Shown here: positions 52,280 through 61,070 of the stretch, piece by piece
Position numbering within the stretch: position 1 is the first letter of the stretch
Layout: each line of letters opens with the position of its first letter
NCBI RefSeq assembly: GCF_034059295.1
Contig: NZ_CP139141.1
Location: forward strand, 4,199,001 to 4,263,000
Length of the DNA: 64,000 nt
DNA from: Pseudomonas sp. HR96
GTDB taxonomy: Bacteria > Pseudomonadota > Gammaproteobacteria > Pseudomonadales > Pseudomonadaceae
Direction: 5' to 3'
Notes under the pieces: model-generated
Told to the model about the DNA's origin: nothing
Databases searched by the model: none
Seen by the model: the letters and a program-made list of their open reading frames with translations, nothing else
Program-made: the position numbers and the translations under genes

Positions 52280-53262
52280 ACATGCCGCTCAGTGAGGACG
52301 TTGCTCTGCTGTGGGTGACCCGCCTGGCTGCGGAGCCCAACAACAGCACCCTCAACGAACATCGCCTGCCGCCCGACGAGCAGCGCGAGCTGCGCCACTG
52401 GCTGGCCAGCGACCCGGCCAACGCCACGGCCTACGCCAACGCCCGCCGGCTATGGCAGCTGACCGGCACGGCCGGCGTGCGCCTGGCCGCCGAGCAGGAC
52501 GCCGCGCTGCAGGCCATCCTGCAACGCGGGCGACGCCGACGCAGACTGCATCGGCCGGCCCTCGCACTGGCGGCCAGCGTGCTGCTGGCCAGCGGCCTCG
52601 CCTTGTTTGGCCAGCCCGAACGCTGGCTCGACAACCTGCGCGCCGACTACCACAGCGCCTCGGGGCAGTTGCTGACCGTCGACCTGGCTGACGGCAGCCA
52701 GGTGCTGCTGGACAGCGACAGCGCCATCGCCGTGCGCCTGAGCGACCAGGGCCGCGACATCCGCCTGCTGCGCGGCGCGGCATTTTTCCAGGTGCGACAC
52801 AACGGCCAGCCATTCGTGGTGCATGCCGAGGGCGGCGATATCAGCGTGCTGGGTACCCGTTTCGAAGTACGCCGCGAGCCCGCCGGGGCCCAGGTCACCG
52901 TGGAAGAGGGTCGCGTGGCGGTCAAGCCGGCGGCGGATGGTGAAGCCCAGGTGCTGACGGCTGCTCAGCGTTTGGACTACCGCCAAGGCCACGCCGGCGA
53001 GCTGCAGGGCGTCGATTCGCAGCAGGCGTTCGGCTGGCGTGAAGGCCGGGTCAGCCTGCGGCGCCAATCACTGGCCCAAGCGCTGGCGGTGGTGCAGCGC
53101 TATTACCCAGGGCGCATCCTGCTGCTCGATCAGCAGCTGGGCACGCGCCTGGTCAGCGGCGACTTCGCCAGCAACGATCCACAGGCGATGCTGGCGGCCT
53201 TTCAGGCCGTGCTGGGTTTTACCCAGCAACGGCTGCCGGGAGGCACCCTGGTGATTCGCTGA
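52276..53262 (+). CDS. FecR-family anti-sigma / sigma regulator
   Basis: A 328-residue inner-membrane regulator with an N-terminal cytoplasmic domain (DUF4880-like, LRHWLASDPANATAYANARRLW), one transmembrane helix (ALALAASVLLASGLALF, residues ~96-112) and a periplasmic FecR domain (LADGSQVLLDSDSAIAVRL, FVVHAEGGDISVLGTRFEVR, VEEGRVAVK). The C-terminal secretin/TonB-N-like module (YPGRILLLDQQLGTRLVSGDF) contacts the receptor signalling domain. The ATG at 52276 overlaps the sigma factor stop (ATGA). Confidence 0.9.
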   Translation: MNMPLSEDVALLWVTRLAAEPNNSTLNEHRLPPDEQRELRHWLASDPANATAYANARRLWQLTGTAGVRLAAEQDAALQAILQRGRRRRRLHRPALALAASVLLASGLALFGQPERWLDNLRADYHSASGQLLTVDLADGSQVLLDSDSAIAVRLSDQGRDIRLLRGAAFFQVRHNGQPFVVHAEGGDISVLGTRFEVRREPAGAQVTVEEGRVAVKPAADGEAQVLTAAQRLDYRQGHAGELQGVDSQQAFGWREGRVSLRRQSLAQALAVVQRYYPGRILLLDQQLGTRLVSGDFASNDPQAMLAAFQAVLGFTQQRLPGGTLVIR

Positions 53263-53264
53263 GC

Positions 53265-53320
53265 TTCAAGACCGGGCCGGCCTGCGGCCACTCGCGGGCT
53301 TGGCTCCTCCCGTGGTGCAG
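53265..53320. repeat. Decayed REP-like arm
   Basis: CGGGCCGGCCTGCGGCCACT then CGCGGGCTTGGCTCCTCCCG: one mutated arm of the repeat family after the fecR-like gene, at the convergent end with the SDR gene. Confidence 0.5.
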
Positions 53321-53323
53321 GCT

Positions 53324-54199
53324 TCACGGAAAATACCCGGCCTGGTCGATATCCTCGAGAAACCCGGGCCCGCTTGGGGTCCAGCCGGTCACCTGGCGGG
53401 TATGGGCGCTGGACGCTGGCATATCGGCCCCGGCGAAATCGGCGAACCAGCCAAAATGCTCGCGCCCTCGCGACTCCACCGGCAGGCCCAGCTGCCGGCC
53501 GATCACCTCGGCAATCGCCTTGAACGCCACGCCCTCGTCGGCAATGGCGTGATAGGCACGCTCGCTGACACCGCTCTCCAGCGCCAGCCGATACAGCCGC
53601 GCGGCATCCAGCACATGCACCCCGGGCCAGCGATTGCGGCCCTCGCCCAGGTAGGCCGAAACGCCTTTCTCACGGGCCAGCCCGGCCAGGATGGCCATGA
53701 AACCATGGTCGCCCAGGCCATGCACCGACGGCGCCAGGCGCACGCTGGCGGCGCGCACGCCACCTTCGGCGAGGGCGATGGCCGCCGCCTCCGAGCGCCG
53801 CGGAAAATCCGCGTGGGTCGGCGGCAGGTCGCTTTCCAACGCCAGCCGCCCGGGGGCCACCAGGGCCACCCCCGAGGTCACCAGCAAGGGGCGCTGGGAA
53901 CCCTGCAGCGCGCTGCCGAGCACCTCGATGGCGCGGCGATCCTGCGCCGCGTTGGCGGCGAATCTGGAAAAATCATGATTGAAAGCGGTATGGATCACCG
54001 CGTCGCTGGCACCCGCCGCCTCGCGCAACAGGTCATGATCGTCCAGCGTGCCCTGCAGCACCCGTGCCCCGGCCCTGGCCAAGACTGCGGCCTTTTCGGC
54101 GGTACGGCTCAGGCCCGTTACCTGATAGCCGGCGCCGATCAGCTCGGCGACCAGGGCCGATCCCACCCAGCCGGTTGCACCCGTCACGAATACCTTCAT
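53324..54199 (-). CDS. NAD(P)-binding atypical SDR (epimerase/NmrA-like)
   Basis: A 291-residue extended or atypical SDR with the N-terminal dinucleotide motif TGATGWVGSAL (residues ~6-16) and LSRTAEKAAVL after beta-2. The usual YxxxK catalytic pair is not obvious, which fits NmrA-like or divisome-associated SDRs. It is divergent from the XRE regulator at 54301, so it is probably that regulator's target. Substrate unknown. The pair is placed between the FecI/FecR genes and their likely receptor. Confidence 0.78.
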   Translation of the reverse strand: MKVFVTGATGWVGSALVAELIGAGYQVTGLSRTAEKAAVLARAGARVLQGTLDDHDLLREAAGASDAVIHTAFNHDFSRFAANAAQDRRAIEVLGSALQGSQRPLLVTSGVALVAPGRLALESDLPPTHADFPRRSEAAAIALAEGGVRAASVRLAPSVHGLGDHGFMAILAGLAREKGVSAYLGEGRNRWPGVHVLDAARLYRLALESGVSERAYHAIADEGVAFKAIAEVIGRQLGLPVESRGREHFGWFADFAGADMPASSAHTRQVTGWTPSGPGFLEDIDQAGYFP

Positions 54200-54300
54200 T
54201 TGCCGTTCCTCACATTGGTCGAGACAGCAGTGTCGATCTGGCCTTTATGCAGGTAAAGTAGTGAGCTTATCCCGGTATAACCGCTAACAGGATCCTGTCC

Positions 54301-55119
54301 ATGGCCAACGCCGACACCCTGGGTGCCTACCTGAAGAACCGCCGTACCAAGCTCGACCCGGCCACCTTCGGCTTCGCCGGGGGCCGCCGGCGCACCCCGG
54401 GGCTGCGCCGTGAAGAGGTCGCTCAACGCGCCAATATCAGCGCCACCTGGTACACCTGGCTCGAACAAGGCCGCGGCGGCGCACCCTCGGCCGAAGTGCT
54501 GGAGCGTATCGCCCAGGCCCTGACCCTCACCGGGGTGGAGCGCGAGCATCTGTTTCTGCTCGGCCTGGGCCGGCCGCCGCCACCGCACTACAGCGCCAGC
54601 GACCCGATCACCCCGCGCCTGCAGCGCCTGCTCGACGTGCTCAGCCACAGCCCGGCCATCGTGCGCACGGCGACCTGGGACGTGGTGGCGTGGAACCGCG
54701 CCGCCGCCGCGGTGCTCACCGACTACGCCACGCTGGCTCCGCGCCAGCGCAACATCCTGCGGTTGATGTTCAGCCACGAGCGGGTGCGCGCGGCGCAGGC
54801 CGACTGGCACGCGGTGGCGCGCTTCGTGGTGGCCTCGTTCCGCGTCGACGTCGCTCGCGCCGGGGCCGACGCCGAGGTCGCGCAGCTGGTCGACGAGCTC
54901 AGCCGCAGCAGCCCGGAGTTCGCCGAACTGTGGCAGGAGAACCAGGTGCAGGCCCACGGCGACGGGGTCAAGCGCCTGCACCACCCCAAGGTCGGCTGCA
55001 TCACCCTGGAGTATTCGGCATTTGCCGTGGACGGCCGTCCGGACCTCAGCCTGATCGTCTACAACCCGGCCAGCGCAGCGGACCGGCAGTTGATCGACGC
55101 GCTGATGCAAGCAGATTGA
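54301..55119 (+). CDS. XRE regulator with MmyB-like ligand domain
   Basis: A 272-residue regulator. An N-terminal Cro/C1 helix-turn-helix covers residues ~8-80 (LGAYLKNRRTKLDPA, RRTPGLRREEVAQRANIS, WYTWLEQGRGGAPSAEVLERI), joined to a MmyB-like PAS-type domain (WDVVAWNRAAAAVLTDYATL, RNILRLMFSHERVR, FRVDVARAGADAEVAQLVDEL) which in related proteins binds a fatty-acid-like ligand. It is divergent from the SDR gene with a ~100-bp shared promoter region, a very common regulator/SDR arrangement. Confidence 0.87.
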   Translation: MANADTLGAYLKNRRTKLDPATFGFAGGRRRTPGLRREEVAQRANISATWYTWLEQGRGGAPSAEVLERIAQALTLTGVEREHLFLLGLGRPPPPHYSASDPITPRLQRLLDVLSHSPAIVRTATWDVVAWNRAAAAVLTDYATLAPRQRNILRLMFSHERVRAAQADWHAVARFVVASFRVDVARAGADAEVAQLVDELSRSSPEFAELWQENQVQAHGDGVKRLHHPKVGCITLEYSAFAVDGRPDLSLIVYNPASAADRQLIDALMQAD

Positions 55120-55136
55120 TAATGAGATATATTCGC
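55116..55136. promoter_or_regulatory. Possible Fur box for the first receptor gene
   Basis: TTGATAATGAGATATATTCGC partly matches the Fur GATAAT hexamer array. It overlaps the end of the XRE gene and lies ~30 bp before the receptor ATG at 55166. Confidence 0.5.
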
Positions 55137-55165
55137 ATCCTTATTTTTTCCTGAGCCCGTCGACG

Positions 55166-57568
55166 ATGCGCTGCCGGTTGCGACTCTCCTTGCTGGCAGC
55201 CGCCTTGAGCAGCACTCTTGCCGTCGTCGGCCCGGCCCAGGCGGCCGCCGACGCCTACCGCCTGGATCTCGCCGCGCAACCCCTGCCCGATGCCCTCGCC
55301 GCGCTGAGCCGAGTCAGCGGGCAGAACTTCGTGTATGCCGACGACGCGCCCTACCGACTGCGCGCGCCAGCGCTGGTCGGCGAATTCAGCGTGGAGCAGG
55401 CGCTGCAACGTTTGCTGGTCGGCACCTCGTTGAGTTATCGACGCCTGGACGAACACACCCTGGCCCTGCAACCCGCGCTTGCACTTGGCTCCACCCTCGC
55501 CGGCTCCGACGCCCTGCAACTGCAACCGCTGACCATCGAGGCCAATCGATCGCAGGGCTATCAGCCCCCTGCCAGCACGGCCGTCAGCCACAGCCGCGCG
55601 CCCTGGCTGGAGCAGGCCCAGGCGATCAGCCGGGTGCCGGCTGCAGTGCTGCAGGATCAGCAGCCACGCAACCTCGACGACGCCCTGCGCAATATCAGCG
55701 GCGTGACCCAGGGCAATACCCTGGGCAGCACCCAGGACACGCTGATCAAGCGCGGCTTCGGCGACAACCGCGACGGCTCGATCCTGCGCGACGGCATGCC
55801 CATGGTGCAGGGCCGCAACTTCAACGCCACCACCGACAGCATCGAAGTGCTCAAGGGCCCCAGCGCTTTGTTGTACGGCATCCAGGACCCCGGCGGGGTG
55901 ATCAACGTGGTCAGCAAGACCCCGCAGCTGACCGCACGCAACGAGCTGCAGACGCGCCTGTCGAGCTTCGCCCACGGCCGCGATGGCAGCGACACGATGC
56001 TCGACAGCACCGGGCCGCTGGGCAGCGGCGGCCTGGCCTATCGGCTGATCGTCGACTATCAGGACGAGGACTACTGGCGCAACTACGGCGTGCACCGCGA
56101 AACCCTGGTGGCACCGTCCCTGGCCTGGTATGGCGAGCGCGACGAGGTACAGCTGAGCTACGAGCATCGCGAGTTCGTCACCCCGTTCGACCGCGGCACC
56201 GCCATCGACCCAGGCACGGGCCATGTCTTGAATATCCCCTACGACCGCCGCCTCGACGAGCCTTTCAACGACATGACCGGGCGCTCGCAGCTGGCCCGGC
56301 TGAGCTACCGGCATCAGTGGACCGACGACTGGGAACTGCGCGCCGCCTACAGCTACAACGAGGAGACCTACGACGCCTACCAGGTGCGCATCACCGCCGT
56401 GAACCCCAGCGCCGGCACCCTCACCCGCAGCATGGACGGCACCCTCGGTTCGGTCAGCCGCGACCAGCAGGGCGAGCTGGAGTTGGCCGGCAGCGCCCAG
56501 TGGCTAGGCTTGCAGCACGAGCTGCTGGTGGGCGTGAGTGAAGAGCACCGCCTGTACTTTCGCGGCGACCTGCTGCGTCAGACCAGCCTTGACACGTTCA
56601 GCTATACGGACCCGGTGTACGGCCAGGAGGTGGCGCCAACCCAGGTCTCGGCCAGCGCCAGCGACCAGCTCGATCGCCTGCGCAGCAGCGCACTGTACCT
56701 GCGCGATTCGATTCACCTGAATGAACAATGGATCGCCACCCTCGGCGCACGCTTGATCAGCTACGACCAGTACGCCGGGCGCGGCCGGCCGTTTCACGCC
56801 AACACCGACATCGACGGCCAGGCCTGGGTGCCGAGCGCCGGCCTGGTCTATCGCCTGGCCCCCGAATGGTCGTGGTACGCCAGCTACAGCGAATCCTTCA
56901 AGCCCAACTCGAGCATCGCCCCGCTCAATGCCGCCTCGGCGCAGATCATCGACTCGAGCATCCTGCCCGAGCGGGCCAAAGCCTGGGAGACCGGGCTCAA
57001 GTACGAGCAGGCCGACGGCCTGTCGGCGAGCCTGGCGCTGTACGACATCCGCAAGCGCAATGTGCTGGTCAGCGAACTGGTGGACGGCCTGCCAGTCAGC
57101 CGCAATGCTGGCGCGGTGCGCTCGCGTGGCATCGAGCTGGAAGCCAGCGGCGCCATCGCCGAGCGCTGGGAGCTGATGGCCGCCTATGCCTACACCGACG
57201 CCTGGGTCAGCCAGGACCCCGAGCTGCAGGGCAAGGCGCTGCAGAATGTGCCGCGCCAGAGTGCCTCGCTGACCCTGAGCCACGACCTCGGCCCGCTGCT
57301 GGGCGGCGACCGCCTGCACCTCGGCGGCGGCCCACGCTACGTCGGCGAACGCGCCGGCGACCCAGCCAACAGCTTCAGCCTGCCGGCCTACACCGTCAGC
57401 GACGCCTTCGCCCGCTACGACACCCACCTGGGCAAGCACAAGGTGCGCCTGCAGCTCAACGTCAACAACCTGTTCGACCGGCATTACTACCCCTCCAGCG
57501 TCAGCCAGTATTTCGTCTCGGTGGGCGACCCCAGGCAGGTGGTGTTGTCCAGCAGCGTAGAGTTCTGA
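55166..57568 (+). CDS. TonB-dependent siderophore receptor with signalling (STN) domain
   Basis: An 800-residue outer-membrane receptor. After a signal peptide (LLAAALSSTLAVVGPAQAAA) comes a secretin/TonB short N-terminal domain (residues ~28-105, LDLAAQPLPDALAALSRVSG, QALQRLLVGTSLSYR). Next are the plug domain (IKRGFGDNRDGSILRDGMPM, LKGPSALLYGIQDPGGVINV) and a 22-strand barrel ending in VVLSSSVEF with a terminal Phe. The STN domain marks it as a transducer for a FecI/FecR pair, most likely the one at 51710-53262, from which it is separated by the SDR/XRE pair. Probably iron-siderophore uptake; ligand unknown. Confidence 0.9.
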   Translation: MRCRLRLSLLAAALSSTLAVVGPAQAAADAYRLDLAAQPLPDALAALSRVSGQNFVYADDAPYRLRAPALVGEFSVEQALQRLLVGTSLSYRRLDEHTLALQPALALGSTLAGSDALQLQPLTIEANRSQGYQPPASTAVSHSRAPWLEQAQAISRVPAAVLQDQQPRNLDDALRNISGVTQGNTLGSTQDTLIKRGFGDNRDGSILRDGMPMVQGRNFNATTDSIEVLKGPSALLYGIQDPGGVINVVSKTPQLTARNELQTRLSSFAHGRDGSDTMLDSTGPLGSGGLAYRLIVDYQDEDYWRNYGVHRETLVAPSLAWYGERDEVQLSYEHREFVTPFDRGTAIDPGTGHVLNIPYDRRLDEPFNDMTGRSQLARLSYRHQWTDDWELRAAYSYNEETYDAYQVRITAVNPSAGTLTRSMDGTLGSVSRDQQGELELAGSAQWLGLQHELLVGVSEEHRLYFRGDLLRQTSLDTFSYTDPVYGQEVAPTQVSASASDQLDRLRSSALYLRDSIHLNEQWIATLGARLISYDQYAGRGRPFHANTDIDGQAWVPSAGLVYRLAPEWSWYASYSESFKPNSSIAPLNAASAQIIDSSILPERAKAWETGLKYEQADGLSASLALYDIRKRNVLVSELVDGLPVSRNAGAVRSRGIELEASGAIAERWELMAAYAYTDAWVSQDPELQGKALQNVPRQSASLTLSHDLGPLLGGDRLHLGGGPRYVGERAGDPANSFSLPAYTVSDAFARYDTHLGKHKVRLQLNVNNLFDRHYYPSSVSQYFVSVGDPRQVVLSSSVEF

Positions 57569-57597
57569 GCCCGCAACAAGGTGCGTGGGTGCATGAC

Positions 57598-57647
57598 TGA
57601 CCGGTGGGAGGGGCAAAGCCCCGAGAGGCGCAGGCCGGTTTGATCTC
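57598..57647. repeat. Single REP-like arm between receptor genes
   Basis: GACCGGTGGGAGGGGCAAAG, CCCCGAGAGGCGCAGGCCGG and TTTGATC: one arm of the repeat family placed between the two receptors. Confidence 0.7.
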
Positions 57648-57660
57648 CAAATCTCACAAA

Positions 57661-57675
57661 TGAAAATTATTTTCA
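57661..57675. promoter_or_regulatory. Fur box, perfect 7-1-7 palindrome
   Basis: TGAAAATTATTTTCA is a perfect inverted repeat differing from the Fur 7-1-7 consensus TGATAATnATTATCA at one position in each half. It is ~90 bp upstream of the second receptor start, so iron control of that gene is likely. Confidence 0.75.
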
Positions 57676-57766
57676 TCCAGCAAGTGAGGTGTTCCACCCC
57701 GGCATCCGTGTAGTGAATGAAAAGCAATCTTGTTTGCATCCATTTATCTACCGGCAGAACACGAGC

Positions 57767-59920
57767 ATGGCACTCCTCCCCTCTTCATTCCCCCTTCGCA
57801 CCCTCGGCGCCTGTGCCAGCAGTGTGCTGCTGCTGAGCCTGGCGCCAGCCTCCTGGGCCGACGACGGTCTGCAGCTGGACGCGGTCAACATCGACAGCAG
57901 CAGCATCGCCCCGAGCACCACCGAAAAGAGCCAGACCAGCTACCAGGCAGTGGCCGCCAGCGTGGCCACGCGCACCGAGCAGCCGCTGCTCGAAGTGCCG
58001 GCGTCGGTCAACGTGGTCACCCACCGGGTGATCGAGGACCGCAGCCCGCAGAGCCTCGACGAGGCCATCAACGCAGTCAGCGGGGTCAAGCAGGGCAACA
58101 CCCTGGGCGGCACCCAGGACGCCATCATCAAGCGCGGCTTCGGCACCAACCGCGACAACTCGATCATGCGCGACGGCATGCAGTCGGTGCAGGCGCGCAA
58201 CTTCACTCCCACCACCGACCGCGTCGAAGTGCTCAAGGGGCCCGCCTCGATGCTCTACGGGGTGCAGGACCCGGGCGGGGTGATCAACGTGGTGACCAAG
58301 AAGCCGCAGATGACCCAGGCCACTTCGATCTCCGGCTGGGGCTCCAGCTTCGGCGGCGGCGGTGGCCAGCTCGACACCACCGGGCCGATCGGCGACAGCA
58401 ACCTGGCCTATCGGCTGATCTACGACAAGCAGCAGTACGACTACTGGCGCAACTTCGGCAGCACCGACCAGGAGGTGATCGCGCCGTCGCTGTCGTGGTT
58501 CGGCGACGACACCACCGTCACCGCCGCCTACGAGCACATGGAATACTCGGTACCGTTCGACCGCGGCACGCAGATCAACACCACCACCGGCAAGGTCCTC
58601 GACATCCCCCGCAGCCGCCGCCTGGACGAACACTTCAACATCACCGACGGCCGTTCCGACTCGTTCAACCTCAACGCCGAACGCCACCTCAACGAACAAT
58701 GGACGCTACGTGCCGGCTACGGCTACAGCGAGAACTACTACAACGATCACCAGTCGCGCTACATCTCGGCCAACTTCACCACCGGGCAGGTCACGCGCCG
58801 CGGCGATGCCACTCGCGACGCCCTGCAGAAGGCCCACACGGCCACGGTCAACGCGCTGGGCGACGTGCAGTTCTTCGGCCTGCGCAACGAGATCCTGGTG
58901 GGCGTGGACTACATGAAGAACGACCGCACCCTCGGCGACCTGTTTCGCAGCAGCAACGACACCGGCTTCAACTACAACGACCCGGTCTACGGCCAGGTGC
59001 CGCAGCCGAGCAAGGTCAGCGCCGCCAACAGCGACCAGACCGACAAGCTGCACACCCACGCGCTGTTCGTGCAGGACTCGCTGCACCTCTCCGACAAGTG
59101 GATTCTGCAGGCCGGCCTGCGCTATGAATCCTTCACCGAGCTGACCGGCAAGGGCCGCCCCTTCGTGGTCGGCGCCGACGTCGACCGCAGCAAGGCGGTG
59201 CCTCGCCTGGGCCTGGTGTACCTGATCCAGCCGGACTGGTCGGTGTACGGCAGCTACACCGAGTCGTTCCGCCCCAACACCTCGATCGCCAGCGTGATTG
59301 GCGACCTGGAGCCTGAGGAAGGCAGGGCCTACGAGATCGGCAGCAAGTTCCAGAACGACTACCTGACCGCCAGCCTCGCTGCCTACACCATCACCAAGAA
59401 GAACGTGCAGACCAGCGCTACCTGCGGCACCGAGACCTGCACCCGGCTGGGGGGCGAGGCACGCTCGCGCGGCATCGAACTGGACGTCAGCGGCGACCTC
59501 AATGAGTACTGGAGCCTGACCGGCAGCTACGCGCTGACCGACACCGAGTGGACCAAGGACCCGATCCTGCAAGGCACCCCGCTGGACGGCGTGTCGAAGA
59601 ACACCGCCGCGCTGTACCTGACCCGCGACTTCGGCCACGTCGGCATCGGCGACCTGCGCGCCGGCTTCGGCGGCCGCTACATGAGCAAGTGGGGCGCCAA
59701 CGACGGCACCGGCACCGAGTACTGGCTGCCCTCGGCCAAGGTCGCCGACGCCTTCGTCGCCTACAAGATGAAGCTCGAACACAAGGACCTGACCCTGCAA
59801 CTGAACGTCAAGAACCTCTTCGACGAAACCTACTACGTCTCCAGCAGCGGCCTCGGCTCGCCGGCGATCGTCATCGGCGAACCGCGCCAGGTGATCGGCA
59901 AAGCCACGTTGACTTTCTGA
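57767..59920 (+). CDS. TonB-dependent siderophore receptor (no signalling domain)
   Basis: A 717-residue outer-membrane receptor. The start at 57767 gives a clean signal peptide (SSVLLLSLAPASWADDG); upstream codons in the open frame are promoter sequence. There is no STN domain: the plug begins soon after (ALRTEQPLLEVPASVNVVTH region, IKRGFGTNRDNSIMRDGMQS, LKGPASMLYGVQDPGGVINV). The barrel ends in IGKATLTF. The plug and barrel are clearly paralogous to the 55166 receptor, so the two genes arose by duplication and only one keeps the transducer function. A strong Fur box lies upstream. Confidence 0.9.
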   Translation: MALLPSSFPLRTLGACASSVLLLSLAPASWADDGLQLDAVNIDSSSIAPSTTEKSQTSYQAVAASVATRTEQPLLEVPASVNVVTHRVIEDRSPQSLDEAINAVSGVKQGNTLGGTQDAIIKRGFGTNRDNSIMRDGMQSVQARNFTPTTDRVEVLKGPASMLYGVQDPGGVINVVTKKPQMTQATSISGWGSSFGGGGGQLDTTGPIGDSNLAYRLIYDKQQYDYWRNFGSTDQEVIAPSLSWFGDDTTVTAAYEHMEYSVPFDRGTQINTTTGKVLDIPRSRRLDEHFNITDGRSDSFNLNAERHLNEQWTLRAGYGYSENYYNDHQSRYISANFTTGQVTRRGDATRDALQKAHTATVNALGDVQFFGLRNEILVGVDYMKNDRTLGDLFRSSNDTGFNYNDPVYGQVPQPSKVSAANSDQTDKLHTHALFVQDSLHLSDKWILQAGLRYESFTELTGKGRPFVVGADVDRSKAVPRLGLVYLIQPDWSVYGSYTESFRPNTSIASVIGDLEPEEGRAYEIGSKFQNDYLTASLAAYTITKKNVQTSATCGTETCTRLGGEARSRGIELDVSGDLNEYWSLTGSYALTDTEWTKDPILQGTPLDGVSKNTAALYLTRDFGHVGIGDLRAGFGGRYMSKWGANDGTGTEYWLPSAKVADAFVAYKMKLEHKDLTLQLNVKNLFDETYYVSSSGLGSPAIVIGEPRQVIGKATLTF

Positions 59921-59942
59921 ATGTGCACCGGGAATCTGTCAT

Positions 59943-60102
59943 GAGCATGCGTTCACTGCCCTGCCCGCCCTCACCGCCGGCGCCAGCGCCATCGCGCCGC
60001 TGACACGCGAGCCGTGGCTGGTCACGCGCGGCCAGCCTGAGGGCGTCATCAACACCCGTACCTGCGCATTGCCCATAGCGACGAGGGCCAGGCGCCCTAG
60101 GG
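59943..60102 (+). pseudogene. possible gene remnant
   Basis: Between the receptor and tssE one frame reads a signal-peptide-like string (HAFTALPALTAGASAIAP) followed by WLVTRGQPEGVINTR. A frame change at ~60058 would then continue RYLRIAHSDEGQAP to a stop. It may be a frameshifted relic of a small gene or mere chance; there is no intact frame over it. Confidence 0.2.
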
Positions 60103-60534
60103 CTCGGCCCCGAACTGGCGGCGCAGGTGGCGCAGCAGCATACTCCCTTCCGGCTGCACCAGGGTGGCGAAGGTCACCTGTTCGCCGCCCTTGAGCTGCA
60201 CCTGCAGCGCGTACTCCAGGTAACCCGGCTGGCCCGACGCGAGCGTCTGCACGTCGACCCCGGCGATGCGCGGCTCGTATGCGAGCAGGGTCGCGCGCAG
60301 CGCCAGCATCAGCTGGTGGGCGGTGGCCGGCAAGCCGTGGAGGATCTCGCTGAGGTCGGGCAAGCCGTAATCCGGCAGGTGCGCCAGCGACCCGGCGCGG
60401 GCATTGAGCAGGCGCTGCAGGTTGTCGAGGATCGACAGCACCACCTGGTCGTCCTCGGCCACCTGCGCCAGCGGCACGCCGCCGCGAAAGTTCTGCAGGA
60501 GCATCTCGTACAGCGAAGGGTTGCGTTCGCTCAC
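60097..60534 (-). CDS. tssE: T6SS baseplate protein TssE
   Basis: A 145-residue gp25/lysozyme-like baseplate wedge protein of type VI secretion. Typical segments: LYEMLLQNF near the start, VVLSILDNLQRLLNARAGSL, the DYGLPDLSEIL motif, and EPRIAGVDVQ. It sits at the sheath-baseplate junction together with TssF and TssG. Its start overlaps the tssJ stop by 4 bp (60531-60534). tssE normally precedes tssF; here it is last in the visible run. Confidence 0.9.
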   Translation of the reverse strand: MSERNPSLYEMLLQNFRGGVPLAQVAEDDQVVLSILDNLQRLLNARAGSLAHLPDYGLPDLSEILHGLPATAHQLMLALRATLLAYEPRIAGVDVQTLASGQPGYLEYALQVQLKGGEQVTFATLVQPEGSMLLRHLRRQFGAEP

Positions 60535-61070
60535 GATGCCTCCCCAGCATTGCCGGGCGAGCTCAGCGCCTGCTCATGCAATTCGATCACCCGCGCCTGA
60601 TCGGCTTCGAGCTGGTCACGCCGCAGCAGCACATGCCAGTCATCGCCAGCCAGGTCCGGCAGCCGAAACAGCCCGACCACCGCCACGGCCTGAGTGCCCT
60701 GCGCCAAGGGCACGCGCAACTGGGCGCCCTGCCCCGGCCGGACCAGCACTTGATGCACGGCCAGCCAGGCGCCCTGCAGCCCTTGGCTGTCGTTGCTCAA
60801 CAGCCGGCGCAGGTCGGCCCGGCTCAGTGTGCCGGCACTGGGCAATTGATAGACCCGCACCTGGGTGGCCAGCGCCAGCCGGTTGCCAGGGTCGCTGTTG
60901 AGCACAGGGGGCGCGGCGAAATCCAGCTGCAGGGTGGTCAGCGGTTTATTGAATATCGCCTGGGTGACGCGATGCGTGCCATCGGCGACATTGTGGGTCA
61001 GGCCGCAGCCGCCAAGCGCGCAGGCGCAGGCCAGCGGGACCAGCCCGCGGCCGAGTCTAGTAATGAACAT
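60531..61070 (-). CDS. tssJ: T6SS outer-membrane lipoprotein TssJ
   Basis: A 179-residue lipoprotein with lipobox ALGGCGL after a short signal peptide, so it is anchored in the outer membrane. The body matches TssJ: LTTLQLDFAAPPVLNSD, RLALATQVRVYQL, a central PGQGAQLRVPLAQGTQAVAVVG strand. It caps the TssL-TssM-TssJ membrane complex. The placement between tssG and tssE is unusual, since tssJ normally lies with tssK, tssL and tssM. The start overlaps tssG by 14 bp. Confidence 0.88.
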   Translation of the reverse strand: MFITRLGRGLVPLACACALGGCGLTHNVADGTHRVTQAIFNKPLTTLQLDFAAPPVLNSDPGNRLALATQVRVYQLPSAGTLSRADLRRLLSNDSQGLQGAWLAVHQVLVRPGQGAQLRVPLAQGTQAVAVVGLFRLPDLAGDDWHVLLRRDQLEADQARVIELHEQALSSPGNAGEAS

